Assembly (NCBI RefSeq): GCF_964355755.1
Contig: NC_092671.1
Span: 19,370,001 to 19,434,000 of the forward strand
Length of the DNA stretch: 64,000 nt
From: Antedon mediterranea
Taxonomy: Eukaryota; Echinodermata; Crinoidea; Comatulida; Antedonidae
Reading direction: 5' to 3'
Part shown: piece by piece, positions 1 through 14,100 of the stretch
How the letters are laid out: the number at the start of each line of letters is the position of its first letter
Position numbering within the stretch: position 1 is the stretch's first letter
Notes under the pieces: generated by a model
What the model saw: the letters and a program-made list of their open reading frames with translations, nothing else
Told to the model about the DNA's origin: nothing
The model's database searches: none
Made by a program: the position numbers and the translations under genes

Positions 1-1113
1 ACAAACCCGCAAAATATACCTAATGTATTTCATCAATATCTTTGGCCGGCAATCATCGGCAGCCCAACGACTAATGTAAGAATGTAAAGTAATAACCATG
101 TGTTCTTCACACAAAACTACAGCTGTCTGACGACGTCTATTAATATTTTATCGAAATACATATAATTGCATAAACAGCAAGTAAATTACAATAACAACTA
201 TAATGGGAGCGTGATCAAATTTGCTTAAAATGTCATATGTAAACGTGTTTGGTATCAATATTTAGAGATTTTTTAAGCGGGAAGCAAACATTTGATTGCG
301 CAACAATTATAACACAAACAATAGCACTGTGCATGCCAAAAGTATATGCATTTGTTTGTGTATTTTTTAGGATCTCACCTCCTCTGTGATAGAGGGCTGA
401 CTAGAGGCGGCGGCTGACGTTGTAACAAAGTCCGCGCAGCGCGCTGTCGGCACAAGGCTTTGGCTTTGAAAATACCATGGCGACATCCTGTTAACGCGCT
501 ACAATACATTCGAGCTCTCTCCTTCTATTTTATACCTCCATGGTCCCAACTATATAAAAAAAAAATTGCAATGATGTATAATGTACATGTACTTTATCAC
601 CAGAAACCTTCTGATTGTTGTAACAAAGCTTCTTTACAATTCAGTCGCTAGTAATTACCATATAATTGTGTGCAATAAATGATACATACATAATACTGTA
701 TCTAGTATATTAATTTTAAATTCTGAGATAAATGGACAAAATGTAAATTGAAATTATCCATTTCTCAATACAATTTTTGAGAGCCATAAAGGGTTGAAAC
801 CGCTAGTGTTTTCAATTTATAATATCAAACATATAATGTCTTCAAAATGTTATTATTATAGTCGCAGTAGTAGAAGTCATATAAAATGGAAAATGTTTTT
901 TACAATATAATTATGTGCAACAAACCTCGTGTGTTTCCTCAATGGATCTTCCAAATTGCATTATCACAAAATGAAAATGGCAAATAATAATCAAATACTA
1001 CAAGATATGTATCTTGAATTATATAGTGCATTTTTCGATTTCTATTTTAAAAAGGTTTTTTGCTTTGTATCCATCACCCAGGACTGCATTTACCATGTTA
1101 TTTGAATCAATAA

Positions 1114-1228
1114 AGCTCTTTCTTCACTATCAAACTTTATGTGACAAAAAAATGTGGTGTGTCCATATATTACTACCATATTTGGGCACATCATACTTTT
1201 TGTCATAACTAGCTTGATAGTCCCTATG
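1114..1228 (+). mobile_element. Short MITE, family M1, copy A (decayed)
   Basis: Matches the intact copy at 38645-38784: a CACTATCAAAC-type left end, then GTGACAAAAAAATGTGGTGT, then a TTTGGGCACATC segment, and a right end containing GCTTGATAGT. The ends are diverged and the element is about 115 bp, so it is an old deletion derivative with no coding capacity. Confidence 0.6.
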
Positions 1229-1236
1229 CACTAAAC

Positions 1237-1274
1237 CATGGACCTATAAATTAGACCTAATTTGTAGGTCCATG
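1237..1274. repeat. 16-bp stem hairpin
   Basis: Inverted repeat with arms 1237-1252 and 1259-1274. The arms pair over 16 positions (15 Watson-Crick in DNA, the odd pair G-T) around a 6-nt spacer. It abuts the MITE copy at 1114-1228. It is shorter than a typical metazoan microRNA precursor. Confidence 0.55.
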
Positions 1275-2143
1275 CTTAAACCAATATTGATTATGTAATC
1301 TATAGTATATTACTGTACATGACAGCTGTAAGTTTAGTTTCACCAGTTTACAACTAATTAATAATATGTATCATGTATGCTTGCTATAGTACTTAGTTTA
1401 TGTAGAGATGGAAGTATTTTAACATGTAATGATAAATGAACAAATTACTGGAAGCCCAAACTGTAAGTATCTATGGTGATAGAAACATGGCAACAATTGA
1501 TAAAATTTATTGTAATAAAGTAGTGTATTCATATTTATATTATTTAGTTTAAAATGAATTTGCATCTTTTAATATAATTTATGATCAATATCATACAATT
1601 CAGCTAGAATTTTAAAATAAATTAAATATCACATCAAATTTAGACAAACACAGGCAAAATAATACTGATCCAATGTAGATGTTTTTTCCCCTCCATTTTA
1701 CATTCCCTTTCTTAAAAATAGTCTTGAGTTGAATCAAAGTGAAAACTATATATTTATACAGTATATATTAATAACAAATTTAGCACCCTACAAATATGTA
1801 TAGAGTGATCGTTTAATGTGCTATGTGTACATATAGTAATGATATCCATACATCATGAATACAGATACTATATGAACATAGAATTGTGTGCATATAGATA
1901 ATATATATGTGCACAGATACCCTTGTACATTAAAAATTAACATTAAAAATGAGCATTAAATCTTATAATGTGATAACAAGCAAATCTGCCAATGTAAAAT
2001 TTATATTTTTTCCCCAGTTTTATGACCAATAACATTCCGGAAGCCAGTCCTTGTTTGACGTACACAAAATTCTTGTCGTGACTATAAAAGTACAAAAACT
2101 TTTTTTTTGTGCCCAACAAAATTGATTATAAATGGGTGAGTCA

Positions 2144-5100
2144 TTATGACTCAACGCCAACCTGATGATTTTTGCCTTTACCAAAGTTCTTCTCAAGGTT
2201 CATGGTAATCTCACGTTGCAGATTGAGTCGATTTCTTGTTGGACCTTCATTAACAATCCATGTATGTTCAAGAACTTGTTTAGCTGTATACCGCTTCTTT
2301 CTGTTCACCACTAAAAGATGGTTAATAAGGTCCTTGGCAGCTGTGTACAAGAAATAAAACGGTTCAATGTTTAATGGAAACAGTCTTAAGATTAATGCAG
2401 ACTTTGACATGTAGTATCTACTATATGTATATTACATTTTCTATTGGACATAAATGCAATTTTAGAAAGGTAAATTATAAGAGAGAAGCTATAAAATTCC
2501 CATGTTGCCCAAGCTTGTTCCCTCCATGGCCTGACTATCTATGGAAGGTTGGTGATTTTTAATTGAGTATTACAATGTGTAGGACCTACTAAAATTGCAT
2601 ACATGAGTGAATTTTCTAATAATAATAATATGGAGTAATCCACTAGGCAATATTTTCCAAGGACACTACATCTTGCTTTGTTGGGTATACTTACATACTG
2701 AGATGTTGTCCCAATATGGAGAAAGGTACTCAAACTCTCCAGCTTGAATGATTTCAAACAGTTCCTCCTGGTCACGATCCAGACTTCTAAATGGTGGGAA
2801 ACCACATAGAAGTATATAGGCGATTACTCCAGTTGCCCACATATCTACCTCAAGACCATAGCCTGAAACAATCAGTATTTATGAAAAAACTAATTGAGTA
2901 TAATTTAATACTTTTTTTCCATTTGTTGGGCAGTTGTATGATACCAGACTTAGAGCACTTTATTGAAAACAGTTCATGTCATTAAAATGTGCTGGCTAAT
3001 TAGAAAGACCCAACTGTGTGTTGTTAAAAATGTGACTTATGAGATAGATAAATAAAATAAACAAGGTACAAAATACAAATATTATCAAACAAAAACAAAT
3101 TCTTACCTGTTTCTGCTAATATTTCTGGAGCAACATATGTTGGTGTTCCACATACAGTAAGTATTGGTTCTTTAACTTCCATCGCAAGACCAAAGTCGGC
3201 TAACTTCAGAACCATATCACCTTCTGGACCATTGCTTACCTATGACAACAAAAGCATAAAGAAATTCATGATGAAAATTTGAATCTAGTGAAATCTTATT
3301 TTTCATTATCACATTTTTCATCCTACTTACCACAAAATAAACATACATTTCAAACAATATGACACAGAGCATTCTATAATTTTTAGGATGATTGTGCACA
3401 TATACGCATTAGATTTTAAATTTTTTTTACTACTTTTTACCAAATTAATATATATACCTCTGGTCACCCAAACTCAAAGTACCTAAAGACGTACTTAGTG
3501 TAAATGGGCAAATGGTGTATATTGGACCTATCGGTAAGTTTACCCTCCACATAGTATACATTTTAGTTTTTCAACTAGGTTGGTAAAGGTTTGTCATACT
3601 GTATAAGCAATTAGAATGGTCTAGATAAACAAGACAATGATTTTACTATGTTAGGCCCTAACCTAAAACCGAAACAAATGTTTCTAGATTTGTTAGTTAA
3701 TATTAGTAAAACATATTTTATATTATTTTTGAGACAATATATGAATGACCAAACAATTTTACAATCAAAGAATTTACATTTAATAATAAATTAACGAAAA
3801 ATAGAAAGAAAATAATGAAGTTAACATAAGTTTAAAAAAGGCTATAACTCAAGAGATTAAATTTTAAAAAGTGTACTTGTTTAGCCATGGAGGAAATATA
3901 TATTTCCTTCATGATTCAGCCAACCTCAATACTATAGTTTGACAAAGGTTAACTGGCTCAGCCAATCCCAGGACTAAGTTCTTTAAAGTTAACTGGTTCA
4001 GCAAAACTCAGGATTATGTTTTAAAAGGTTAACTGGGTTCTGCAGCAGGCAACCTAAATACTAAGTTTGAAAAAGTTAACTGGTTCAGCCAAACTAAAAA
4101 CTAAAGGTTAACTAATACAATGTAAAGTACAGCATGTTGATTGAGACACAAATAATGGTATAATGGTACACTACAGTAAATAATAAAGTTAGTATGGAAT
4201 TTACAATGGGAGGTTTTACAATAGTTGTGTGAAAAGGAATATTTAAATTCTAATGAGAAAGTTGAATTGATAATTAACTTGCAGACTATTTATAACTAAC
4301 ACATGCATTTTGTAATGACTGATTTTACATTTCTTTCCTCATTAATACCTATGACGACCTACTGCTATGTAGCTAAATAATGGCTACTAATGAAATTCAA
4401 TCAATTTAATTGTCATTATTTGAAATCAAGAGCAAGTATTCGAAAACCACAGAAATTGCTTTTGACAATCCATTAATTTACTTATTTTCTAAAATCAACT
4501 GATATCTCATACCCTTTTTACACTACCGACTGAGAGAGGAGAGAGGAACACGAGTTGAACTCGGGAGGCAATTTCCATTTACACTAGCCAAAAAAACTGC
4601 GAGATGAACTCGAGTTGCGCCCATTTACACTACATCTATCACCCCGGTGCTGTCAATCAAATCACTATTGCAAGCGCACACGTGGAACTTAACTGACTAT
4701 GGTTTAAACGTTTAAACACTGGAACATATCGAAAAATCTCATATAAAAACATAATAATCCGAATTTACAAACAATTTATTTAATTTTGAATGTAGTCCAG
4801 TGTTATATTTTCTTTGTGGCTATTAAGATTATCATTTATTATTTTAAAAATTAGGGCCTAACAATTATTTTTCTTTTTAAAATGACTGCATTTCCGCCTT
4901 GTAGACTGTACGTACATTAAATAGGCCTTAAATTGTTAGGTTGGCGTACAAATAGGGTAGGGTATGGTAAGTATTTAAAATAAAAATGTATTTTTTAATT
5001 AGCATAACAATGTATCAATGAAGGAACATTATTATATGGTACTTTTTCAGTTCCTAAAAAAGATATCATTTTCATCTATTGAGACTTCAGTATTATATAT

Positions 5101-8100
5101 TTTACCTTTTTCAATAATTAGGCCTACATAGAATCGGCCAGGGTAGAGTTACACCAATATCAAATTATTTTAGGCTTTCTGGTAAGGTAGAATGCACACG
5201 AACAATTTCAATATTTTCAGCAGAAAAGAAAAGTCACAAATGTGTTTGTGCCTTTAAAAGAAAATAACGAACAGCACATATCGTACAATTATTGTTCTAA
5301 GCAAAAAAGGGGTGTATTTTAAGCAAAAAAAACTATTTTGTTTGCATAATATATTGTATTTCTGTGACAACATATTACATTTTCACGTCAATGACACCGT
5401 ACATTCAGCTTCGTTTCACCCCGGGGAGAGCACACCGGGGTGGTTGGATTTTCCCATTTACACCAGTCAATAAAAACCACAACACCGGCGTTTAACGGCC
5501 CGGTGTATTAACAACTGCGGGGTTACACCGCTGTTACGGTGATAGTGTAAAAGGGGTATTATATAACAACAAACTATTTCCAAAAGAATGGAAAGAGAAA
5601 ATCTTTTTAAGGGATAAAAACCAAAAGCACTCAAAAACAACACACGTTCGATGTTTGAATATGAGTAGCAAACAAATATGTTCTTTCTTTATTAAGGAAA
5701 AATGTCTAGAACCATCCAAAAGTAAAACAAAATGGGAAACATATTTTAACATGGAGAACGATTGGTCTGTAACATGGAAAAGAAAAATTAAAGATATTAA
5801 AGATAATAAACTTAAACAGTTGAACATCAAACTATTGCATTGTATAACACCTACCAAAAGAAGGCTGTTAAAATGGAAAATAAGCAACACAGATACTTGC
5901 CTACAATGCAACGTAGTAGAGGATGATGCCCATTTCTTTTATGAATGCACTGAAGTAAAACCCTTATGGGAATATATTAACGTTTACACCATGCACAAAT
6001 TTGGGATCGAGGCAAATTATCGAAACATTGTACTAGGTACAGGAAACAAATATGTAGACCACATGTTCTCTATTGGATGCTTCAGCGTTTACAAGGCACA
6101 TACTTTGAAAAATGTAAACAAATGGACCGGATCATTGTCTCGTCCTTTTATGGCGGAAAAAAACAAAAGATCTTACCTTAACCACCTATTATAATTTATA
6201 TTGATGTGAATCTGATTATTTAAAATATATTACATAATAATGTTGTATAATACACATAGGCAGTTTCATTTTATCTTATATGAAATATAAATAAAAAAAA
6301 AAAAAATTGTATAAATTAATATTGAAAACAAAAAAGAAACGTAACGCAACATAAGTAACGCACGAGAAGATAAGCAAACAAATATAACCATGAGACATAA
6401 AACTAGACACAGAAAAGCATTTTTAATATTTTTGTTTTTGTTTTTTTATTCGTATTTTAAAATAATGTATATAATCTGTATATAGGGTATAAATGAATTG
6501 TATGTCAAAAATACTACCGAAAATAACTATACAACATTAGTAAATGTATCTCCTACAGTACATTTATTAGTTAAGTGTTCACAATGTTAGATGTTGAGAA
6601 TTATAGAACAAAAAAAATACTAGAAAATTATGAAAAAAGGTGGATAACAGAAAAGAAATAATGCTCTGATTCCAAGAACAGTAACGTTGATAAAATAAAA
6701 ATAAAAAAATATATATATATATATATAAATACACCAAACCAAACAAAAGTAAGAATAACAATGAATATTATTATTATTATTAGAAATAATTGTATTAATC
6801 TGTTGATGAAATGAAATGAATAAATAGTGGTTAACGCCACAAAAGAGAAAAAAAAAAAAAAACTATTTCTTTCATTTCTATAAATTTAATGTTGGATCTG
6901 GGAAATTTAGATGTTAGACAATGACTAGTAGTTGGTTAGTATTAAAGCAAAAGCTTTTGTGTTTGACTTACCACAGATTTAGTCATCTACAATGTGAAAC
7001 CAAAGAGAAAATTGAAAGAAGATATAGATAATTAGATAAAAGAATATAATAGTGAAAATTCAAGATTAGAGAAGAAGGCAAAACCAACCTTGTAAAGACA
7101 CGAATTCATAATAATGTAAATTATTATGGCAACTATAGCATTTAGATTCATATTAAAATGAGGATATAAAGATAACAATATATAAATTCAATATTGTATA
7201 TAAAATTATGATTTGTTTTGATGTTGCCAGAGAAAATAAACAAAAATCATTAAGCAGAAACTGGAAATATAAACAAAAATAACTTACCAATAAATTTTCA
7301 GGCTTCAAATCTCGATGTACAATGTTTAAATCATGTAGGTAGGCTAAAGCTTGAGAAAGATCACTTATCATTAAAGCTGCATTTGCTTCAGTAAACTTTA
7401 CACTTTCTGTAATTGCATCAAACAAATCTCCACCTTTTACATACTCCATAACTAAATAAATGTTCTCCTTCGTTTCATGTTCCTCAAACAAACGTACAAT
7501 ATTTGGATGGTTCACATTTTTCATAATGCCAATCTCATTTTCTATCATTTGTTCTTTCCCTTTTAATTTGGATTTGTCAACAATTTTCATTGCAAATTCT
7601 TGATCGGTGTTCATGAGTTCAGCCAGATGAACATCAGCAAAGTTACCATCACCAATCTTCTTGCCAATCTTGTAACGCTTTTCAATGTCATCACGTTTTG
7701 TGATGGGTCTTGGATCAGTTGCATACTTGTTATTTGGGTCTTTACCTTTCTTGTTATTCTTTCCAACTTTCTTTTTGTCTTTATCATTACCATCCTGATC
7801 TTTTTGCTTTGCTTTATTTTTTTCCTCTTGCTTCTTTTCATCTTCTTTCCTCTTTATCTCTGCTTTTTCTCTTTTTTGTTCTTCCTCTTTTTGCCTTTCT
7901 TCTTCCTCTCTCTTTTTCTTTTCTTCTTCTTTCTTTTGTTTGTCCTCTTCTTCTCTCTTTTCCCTTTGTTTTTCATTTTCTTCCATTTTCTTTTTTTCTT
8001 CTTCCTTTCTTTCTTCTTCTTTTCTTTTTTTGTCTTCTTCTTTTCTCTTCTTTTCTTCTTCCTTCCTTTTTTCTTCAGCTTTTCGCCTTTCTTCATCTTC

Positions 8101-11100
8101 TTTTTCTTGTTTTTTACGTTCTACATTTCTTCGTTCTTCTGCTTCTTTGAGTTCTTTTTCTTTTGCTTTTATTTCTGCTTCCCTTGCATCAAGGGCTGCT
8201 AATAATTCTGCTGCTTTCTTTTGTTGATCTGCTTCTAATTTTTTTCGTAATTCTTCCTCCATTTTTTTCAAAAGTTTTTCTTTTCTTTCTAATTCTTCTT
8301 CTTTATCTCTGTTTGCCTTTTCTCTTTCCAGTTCTTGTTGTCTTTTCCTTTCATTTTCTTCCAATAACCATTGCAACTCATCATTGTTATCAATTCTTCC
8401 AAGGATGGCATGATCTCTTAACTCATCTTCCTCTTCTTCTAATCTCTGTTTTTCCCATTTGGCAGCCTTTAATCGTTCTTCTTTTTTTGCTTTTGCTCTC
8501 TCTTGATCAACCTTTTTTGCATTTTCTCTTTTCCGCAATGCCTTCTCCCGCACTGCTTTTTCTTCATCTTCTCCAAACCCACTGTCTGTTTTTGATTCTC
8601 GATCCTTCGATCCTTTTTTGGGAAGCTTTTGTGCATATGGATTATTAGGATACAATTCTTCGTAAATGTCAGCAATATCCTCATCACTCAATGGTTGTTT
8701 AGAAGGTGAAGCTATGAATACTTCTTCTTCTCGAAAAAAATCCCCAAGTCCTCGAATTTCCCGACCTTTCAAAGTATATAGTTTTCTAATTTTAGTGCTT
8801 TTATACTTAGGAAGACCAAGTGCATCAGATATATCAAGAACAAGGTCCTCAAAAGATTGCACACTACGTTTGTTTAAAAGAAGTGATACTGTTTTTCGTG
8901 GTCGATCACCATTTTTAACTATTTTAACAATCCGTGGTTTAACCGGGCTCATGTCGGAATGTATGACCCCCGGTTTGGAAAAAGGTTTTACAGAAGCACC
9001 TGGTCGACCTCCTGAATACTGAAATGATCCTGGACCAGAATGTCCCTGTCCAAATGTTCCTCCTTTCTTTCCGTATGCCGCAGCATATTTACCATGTGAT
9101 GGGTAAACAAATCCTCCTCGAACTGCTCCAAAATGTTGGCTTGATCCATTTGGTGGATATGTGTTGTACAAATGATTTTCATATTGTGGCCGGACCTCTG
9201 AAATTTAAACATATTCCAATTTTTAATGCTAAATTACTATGAAAAACTATCTAACACATAAATAAAGTTTTCATTACAATAACATTTATGTCATTGGACA
9301 ACTAATTTTGCTTTCAAAGCTTCATACATTGTATCTATTTAATTATAGAGTGGTGGTGTTGATATTCTATGAAAGTCCCACTTACATGGATAACCAAAAC
9401 AAGGGGAACAATTTTGCAAGACTGTGGCCAATTTATTTGAACTACAGTACAGTATTGGTTATAACACTTTGTTCTACCCTTATAGAGGAAAAGTCAGCTA
9501 GGCATGAAATAGAATCACTGATTGTATAGCATTTTTGTTATTAATTTCATATTTGTTATTAGGCTCAACTATGCACAACAGTCTGTCAAAGTATACTTTT
9601 GTAATCCAATTTTAAAATATTCATTAAAATGATTAAAAACATTTTTAAAAAAATAACAAGGCACTGTATATGGCCAAACACACGAACAACCGAGTTATAA
9701 AATAAGTTGAGAATATTTGTGCACATTTTAAACTATTTTTCTTCCTCATGAAATACTGTACATCTAGAATTTAACTTTCTAATTATTGAGTCAGTCTGCA
9801 TTTCTCTATAAATTTATATCATTCATCTTCATCCTCTTTCAATTTCAACAAGATGGAATTAATGAAAGGGCTCATTATGGAGTATAATATAATCTTCAAC
9901 ATACAGAGATATTTGGAAAAAATAATTGTCCAAAACCTATAAAAAAATCAATATTCAGTGGTTTAAAGTTTAAATTGACCTATTATTTTCACTTTATATG
10001 CACAAACTTTAGTGAAGGTGATTATTGAAAATGTTTTCTTCTGAAAGGAAAAGAAAATATGATAGACTAAATGACAATTCATAAATAATCAACCAAAAAC
10101 TAATGAAATACTAGCCTATATCATACACATATGAGAATTACACAAAATGCATAGCAACCAATCCTAAATAAGAAATGACTTACGTTTCCTTCCCCAAACA
10201 TATTTCTTAAAATAAGAGCCAGTAACTTTGATTGGCTTGCGATAACCGTATGCTTGCTGGTACTCTGATCTCATTCGCGACATTTTTCTTGTAAAATAAT
10301 AAGCAGAATCTAATATATTGAAGTATCTTTTAATTGAACATGGTGTCCATTTGTTATAGTGCTATCTAAACTAATGAACTTATTACATTAGATCGTTGAA
10401 TGTTACCATCGCAACTAATATTATCAATCATTGACCAAACTTTACCTGTTTGTTCAATCAGAATCGGATTATTCCATTTAAGATTTTTGTGATTACTTAC
10501 AAATAAATTATGCTTATAATATATGTTAAAAACAACAATAACTGGATTTTTCAACACTTTTCTTTTAAATTTAAAAGCCAAAATTTAATATGAAGCTGCA
10601 TTATTCCTATTCTTTCCTTCAACTTGATTGTCATTTTCTTTAAATGTTGCATTGCTAGGCCTATTTATCACCATTATCACAATGGAACATGCCATTAAGA
10701 GAGATACCCAGAAGGTTTAATTCTACTACCTGAGTAAGCAGCTTAGTTTGTTAGACACATTCAATAGAGTCAACAGAACAAAGATGTTGGTACATTCTTC
10801 ACCTTACCTAGCCGTATCCTCAGAAACCTCTATTGACATATAACCAAGGGTCACCAACACCAAGTCCAACCTGACAACCTCAATGTCATTTACAGAACTA
10901 CAGATATACACAACAATCATTATCCCTTTCCTTTTTTGTTTTAAGTAGTTTCAAGGAAATTGATGTCAAAAACATAATGTTTGATCTCTGAGTATTCATA
11001 TTGAAGGTTTAATGCTCATTGAAAATTAGTTACTAAGACAAAAAATCAAAACAACTAGTAACAAAAATATTCTAAGTAATTCACTCCAACATGTAGGCCT

Positions 11101-14100
11101 ACAATGTGCCCTCTTGGTAACACTTATTGCCAAAGTGCGTGTCTCTCCAAAAAAAAAAAATATGACACCAACTTCTTAATGAGTAATTTTATTTATAGTT
11201 TTAATATTATACTACTATTTCTATTTCAAATTTGCAGGGAAAAAAAAGTTATTATTTAGCAAATTTATGTTAAATGGTAGGTAATACCAAATCAGCTAAA
11301 TCGTTTTATTAAATAAACAATTATAATATCATTACTACCACTATCAAAGAATAAACCTGTCTTTCTATTGAACTTCTTTAATTGTCTCCAAGCAACAATC
11401 AACTGTAAATATAGATAAGCATTAACTGATCAAACATAGCATTATCAGGAATACTTTTAAGCCTATGATTGTATAGGGTGCATGATTAATGCAGAACAGT
11501 TTTTAAGCTATGTTGACAATATACCAATTTTAATCAATACATAAATCATTGTTTTACCAAAAAAAAAAAGAAGAAGAGAAACAAACAAAATGACTCAATA
11601 AAAGCAAAATTGTTTAATAATTAATGAGAAGAGGAGCCTATCTTTTTAGGCTTTTCAAATTTTGTTACTAATTGTTTAAGTATCACCCTTTGGTGGTTTG
11701 AATTTTGTTTAGTTGTTAATTACTTAATTTGTTTTTGAGAATGGTTCCGAAAAGTTTTGTCATTATTTTAAAGCTATATAGTAAATGTCTCTTAATTCGT
11801 AGGTAGTTATAATAATGGTGAATAACTTCTGGGGCCGATCCAGATGAAGATTCCAAGGTGAAGCAACCAATATCAACATGCAACGGTGAACAATAAGGTG
11901 CTGAACTACATATTCCTAACATTTGCATTGACATTTTCGAAATATAGGGACAGCAGGCCCCTAGACGTACGTTCCCATCGTCAAACTCGAACGCAACGCA
12001 ATCAAAAAGTGAATAATGATCAAACAATCCACAGAAAATGCGTATCTAACATATGGCAAAAAATGTTATAGTTAGTTACATGCGTTTACCGGTGGAAAAA
12101 GTAATATAAATCATTTTGCTTACTTCTAGCATGCTACATTGTAGTGTTATGCCAAATAGAGGTGCCATTTATCTTGAATTGTATGTGCGAGAGTACCATT
12201 TGCGGCCATCTAAGGGTATCATTTAACAAAATTTGCTTCGGAAAAGGCCCCAGCATGGGGCCTTTGGCTCAAATACTTCGTGTCTGAACAGGGGGAATGC
12301 TGGGAGGACCTGCCTATATGGCAACCCACCTGTCAAATATTTTGATGAGCTCTTTTTGCTATTTAAAGGGGGAAGGGATGGAAATGTCATAAAACATTTT
12401 TAGACCCTCCTTTTTCAAGTAAACTTCTAGAAAAGCCTATGCCAAGTATAATTGCATGAATTGGAAAAAAATTTCTCAGGTGTCTTGTGGGATTACATAT
12501 ATATTTACGTATAGTCTCAAGTAACATTAATTCCCAACCATGATGCCAAGATCGACTTTCACTTTTTTACTCAACTTTCTTCCAAAATGAATATCAATAA
12601 TTTAATTGATTATATTTACTGATAGAATTATGAGATGCTAAATATAGAGGCCTACTCACTCACTATCTCTATCACAAAATCAATATCAGTTTAGCGCAAA
12701 ACCTTGGTTTCCATAGCAAACCAAATTATCTGCATTTCAATTGCTAATTGAATAAACTAGGTGACACTATTCTGTTGTTTATTATCATTCATTTAACAGT
12801 GTATACCTCAGATTAAATATCTACCAGTTTTACTACAGTAGACATTGAAGTTCAATTACAATTACATCATAAAATGTCACTTTATTCTAATCATTATTGT
12901 ACAGCAAAGTATTAATATATATATAGTTCTTCTTCCTTTATCAGAAAAATGGTGAATTTGTATAGCCCTATATGCAGAAAGTGGCGATGTTTTAAATGCT
13001 ACACTTTTCAACCCTCCTTCATTTTAATAACGGAGCAGGAGTTCCATGACCATAAGTTCTTCGCAGAACTTGGCCTCAAGTATTTTTTCTGGCTTTGAAT
13101 AAACTCATGCCACTACAGGCTATGTTCGCACATACATACCACTAACCATTGCGGTTAACTATTATTGGAATATTTGTTGCAAAGGTCACCTGCCTTTTCA
13201 CAAGTCCATTTGCAAAATTACATCATTTACAGTATCTCTGTAATTCTAACTTGGCACCGAATGAATACTACCGTAGAAGTTTATTGGCTATTAAAAAACA
13301 GATGTACAATTACTAAATGTTAGCATTGTTGATCAGTATACCTGGCCGAGTAGGATTGAGCATTATGGCGCTATACAGAGTTCTCCCAATCTGGATTTAT
13401 TACAATACACTAGTATGAACCAGAATAGGGAAGAGAGAAAAAGAGAGAGAAAACAACCTTCAACATTTGGCCTTCAACCACTTCACAATTAACTAATCAT
13501 ATAAATGTTTCATTTTTGCAAATGTATTGTATTGTATTTGTATTTAAAATAAGATTAGTGTAATTGCAAATATTAGAGATAAACTTAAAATTATAATTTA
13601 AGTAAGGACAACTTCATTTGTATCTAGAATACAGTATACAACATAAGAGTCAATACAGTTGATTAATCAAAATAGGAATCTCAATAAATTGAGATAAGGA
13701 TTGTCAGATTAATCATGAATTAACCTAATGCTGCTAGCTGGCTACTGTATGTTTAAGCCCAGAAACAATGCAAAACGTTTGTTGAAATGATAATCTTTTT
13801 CTTTAAATTTACATTATTTAGATCATTATTACAATTTAATAGGTTTATAATTTATATTAATGTTCAAATATGTACAGAAAAATCAATACTATATAAAAAT
13901 AAAACGATATACTTTTTCACGGCAACATAACTTAACTACAAAACTCAAAAAATAAATGCTTTATAGCCTACAGGTACAGTAGTTAGTATATAGAAATCTT
14001 ATTCTGAATTGTGAACAAAAAATTAGGGTTGATTTTTGTTGTATATTGTAAAAGTATGAAAATAATTAAAGACACCTTCACTACAATTTGTGACGTTTTG

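Larger units (their letters stand above)
1..2143. other. Downstream flank / 3' UTR of DCLK
   Basis: AT-rich sequence holding the DCLK 3' UTR (leftward from 2143). A minus-strand AATAAA at about 1506-1511 could serve as a polyadenylation signal. The MITE copy at 1114-1228 and the small hairpin at 1237-1274 lie here. Short open frames near 460 and 1014 show no protein-like composition. Nothing else recognised. Confidence 0.4.
3240..7287. other. DCLK intron: repeat-filled
   Basis: A 4-kb intron between the kinase catalytic-loop exon and the DFG exon. It contains the degenerate tandem repeat at 3914-4112, the inverted-repeat transposon at 4511-5557 and the LINE fragment at 5558-6305. Further A-rich and (TA)n sequence lies at 6291-6860. 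Nothing coding for DCLK was found inside. Confidence 0.6.

Noticed and set aside
5534-5911. 125-codon minus-strand frame
   Set aside because: Antisense of the LINE ORF2 fragment; hydrophobic composition comes from reading AT-rich codons backwards.
7600-8227. Plus-strand open frames rich in Phe, Leu and Ser across 7600-8650
   Set aside because: Antisense shadows of the Lys/Glu-rich DCLK exon; low-complexity composition reflects AAG/GAA codons read backwards.
12243-12265. Rho-independent-like terminator
   Set aside because: Gene structure is eukaryotic with spliced introns; the hairpin is not at a gene end.
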